Shown piece by piece: positions 62,959-64,000 of a stretch of DNA of 64,000 bases. The position numbers and the translations under genes are program-made. The DNA is from Paraburkholderia madseniana (lineage in GTDB: Bacteria > Pseudomonadota > Gammaproteobacteria > Burkholderiales > Burkholderiaceae). Position 1 is the first letter of the stretch; each line of letters begins with the position of its first letter. Below the pieces are notes generated by a model that saw nothing but the letters and a program-made list of their open reading frames with translations, was not told the origin of the DNA and ran no database searches. The DNA lies in assembly GCF_009690905.1 (NCBI RefSeq), contig NZ_VOSW01000038.1, positions 1-64,000 on the forward strand, in the 5' to 3' direction.

Positions 62959-63966
62959 CTAGTCGGTATCGTCGACACGCTTCCAGAATTCGAACGCGGT
63001 GGCGCATGCGTTGCGCGGCGCGCCCGTGGCGAGCAGCAGCCAGAGAAGCAGGCGCGCCTTGCGTGGCCCGAGCCACCCGGAAAACAACGCACCGCGGCGG
63101 GCCAGGTCGATTTCGGAACCAGAAAAGCCATAAGTACGCGCTGCCGTCGATCCCGATCCCGTGCGGCTGGAGACGACGATCGGCAGTCGCGGCACCAACG
63201 CCTCGATGCGCTGTGCTTCGTCATCCGAAACATGACCTGCACCGTAGGCCGCGATGACGATCCCGTGATATCCCGCGTGGGCGACCGCGTCGAGCATCTC
63301 ACCCGTCTCGCCCAGACATGTTTCCACGAGTGCCACTCGAACCGACAGGTCGGGCTTTGTAAAGCGCTGCGAATAGCGCCTGGACGGTGGACGGAAATAT
63401 TGGGGCAGACCCTCGAGCACCATGCCCGCCGGCCCCACGACCGGTGACTCGAAAGTTTCGACGGACATCGAGTTCGCTTTGCGCACCCAGCGCGCCTCGT
63501 GGATCGTGTTGTTCATGACTACGGCTACACCGCGCCCGCGACTGGCGCCGTACGCTGCGCAGGCCACTGCGGCAAGAATGTTGGCGGGCCCATCCGCCCC
63601 CGCGGCCAGCGGCGTGCGCATCGCGCCTGTGACCACCAGCGGCTGCGGATGCGTCCACAGAAGATCGAGCAGGAAGGCGGTTTCCTCAAGCGTGTCGGTC
63701 CCCTGGGTCAGCACGATCCCGGCGGCGCCGGCAGCCACCATGCACTCTGCCCACACCAGACTGTCCAGCACATGCGCAAAGTTCAGCGAAGGGCTGGGTA
63801 ACTGCAAAAGCGTCTCGGCGTGAATCTGCGCGATATCAGCCAGACCTGGGACCGCAGTCACCAATTGTTGAGCGGAAAGACGTGGCAACGCGCCAGCGTC
63901 GGCATTGTCGGCGGTCATGCATATCGTGCCGCCTAATGCACCGACAGCGATCCTCGGATAGTTCAT
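62959..63966 (-). CDS. Asparaginase/glutaminase family amidohydrolase
   Basis: This 335-residue asparaginase-fold enzyme has both catalytic threonine motifs: T14 in GALGGTICM and T90-D91 in LTQGTDTLEET. Next come VVTGAMRTPLAAGADGPANILAAV and the C-terminal domain (YHGIVIAAYGAGHVSDD). No signal peptide is seen, so a cytoplasmic enzyme is expected. It precedes the importer, amidase and gamma-glutamyltransferase genes on the same strand, and may release ammonia from an asparagine- or glutamine-like product. Whether it prefers asparagine, glutamine or another beta/gamma-amide is unknown. Confidence 0.92.
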   Translation of the reverse strand: MNYPRIAVGALGGTICMTADNADAGALPRLSAQQLVTAVPGLADIAQIHAETLLQLPSPSLNFAHVLDSLVWAECMVAAGAAGIVLTQGTDTLEETAFLLDLLWTHPQPLVVTGAMRTPLAAGADGPANILAAVACAAYGASRGRGVAVVMNNTIHEARWVRKANSMSVETFESPVVGPAGMVLEGLPQYFRPPSRRYSQRFTKPDLSVRVALVETCLGETGEMLDAVAHAGYHGIVIAAYGAGHVSDDEAQRIEALVPRLPIVVSSRTGSGSTAARTYGFSGSEIDLARRGALFSGWLGPRKARLLLWLLLATGAPRNACATAFEFWKRVDDTD

Positions 63967-64000
63967 TGACGCGTTCCTTTCGAGTGCGTTGAAAATATCG

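Noticed and set aside
1..64000. tRNA, rRNA, CRISPR arrays, replication origin
   Set aside because: Looked for by eye and none found. In particular, no tRNA end was found next to the integrase relic that could serve as its attachment site.

Overview
The window looks like a piece of a Burkholderiales replicon (Paraburkholderia/Caballeronia type). This is inferred from the GC-rich sequence, heavy use of G/C third positions, and the gene content: polyamine and SsuABC-type ABC importers, many MFS carriers of the anion:cation symporter kind, RND efflux, aromatic meta-cleavage and sugar-acid catabolism. No rRNA, tRNA or CRISPR array was seen. It is an accessory, catabolic region made of several self-contained modules, each with its own regulator.

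Layout. (1) 1-8538: a polyamine-type ABC importer and a class III aminotransferase, all leftward, face a rightward XRE-cupin regulator, a fumarylacetoacetate hydrolase (FAH) family enzyme and a metallo-beta-lactamase-fold hydrolase. An identical operator, GTAGA-N5-TCTAC, sits before both transcription units. (2) 8539-10415: a scar of mobile DNA, with seven copies of a TGACGGTATCG-like repeat leading into a broken tyrosine integrase gene. (3) 10598-18462: a three-gene RND efflux operon bracketed by two paralogous TetR genes. (4) 18596-25628: an aromatic module with flavin hydroxylase, extradiol dioxygenase, FAH hydrolase, acyl-CoA synthetase, a small ORF and an OmpW porin. The pump and this module have the same promoter/operator layout, TTGACA-N17-TTTAATGTCA, which suggests they are co-regulated. 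(5) 25629-28881: a decayed stretch with an IS3 transposase remnant, an aldo/keto reductase, an internally deleted dkgB, a carrier remnant, an intact YafC-like LysR regulator with two copies of its probable operator, and the orphan C-terminus of a uronate-dehydrogenase-like gene.

(6) 28996-46906: a large sugar-acid (aldarate/aldonate/uronate) catabolic region. It holds a LacI regulator, malate synthase G and GlcG, an SMP-30 lactonase, three unrelated dehydratase folds (UxaA/GarD, enolase superfamily, IlvD/Edd), two MFS carriers, a DHDPS-family lyase, a 2-hydroxyacid dehydrogenase, a GntR regulator, a uronate-dehydrogenase-like SDR, an FAH hydrolase and an AraC regulator. (7) 46973-49015: a LysR gene divergent from a PDC-hydrolase-like amidohydrolase. 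(8) 49044-52978: a compact leftward cluster of MFS carrier, DUF4392 (D-glutamate cyclase-like) protein, D-serine-dehydratase/D-threonine-aldolase-like PLP enzyme and RidA. This is a good candidate for an undescribed D-amino-acid pathway. (9) 53036-55356: an IS6 transposase remnant, an EmrB-type exporter and a pair of matching operators around a gene-poor stretch. (10) 55357-63966: a leftward array of asparaginase, SsuABC-type importer, amidase, gamma-glutamyltransferase-family protein and OFA-type MFS carrier, which looks like a scavenging route for an amide or gamma-glutamyl compound.

Starts were reset from the longest ORF to positions with a ribosome-binding site where possible. Functions rest on motifs and remembered family resemblance. 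No searches could be run.
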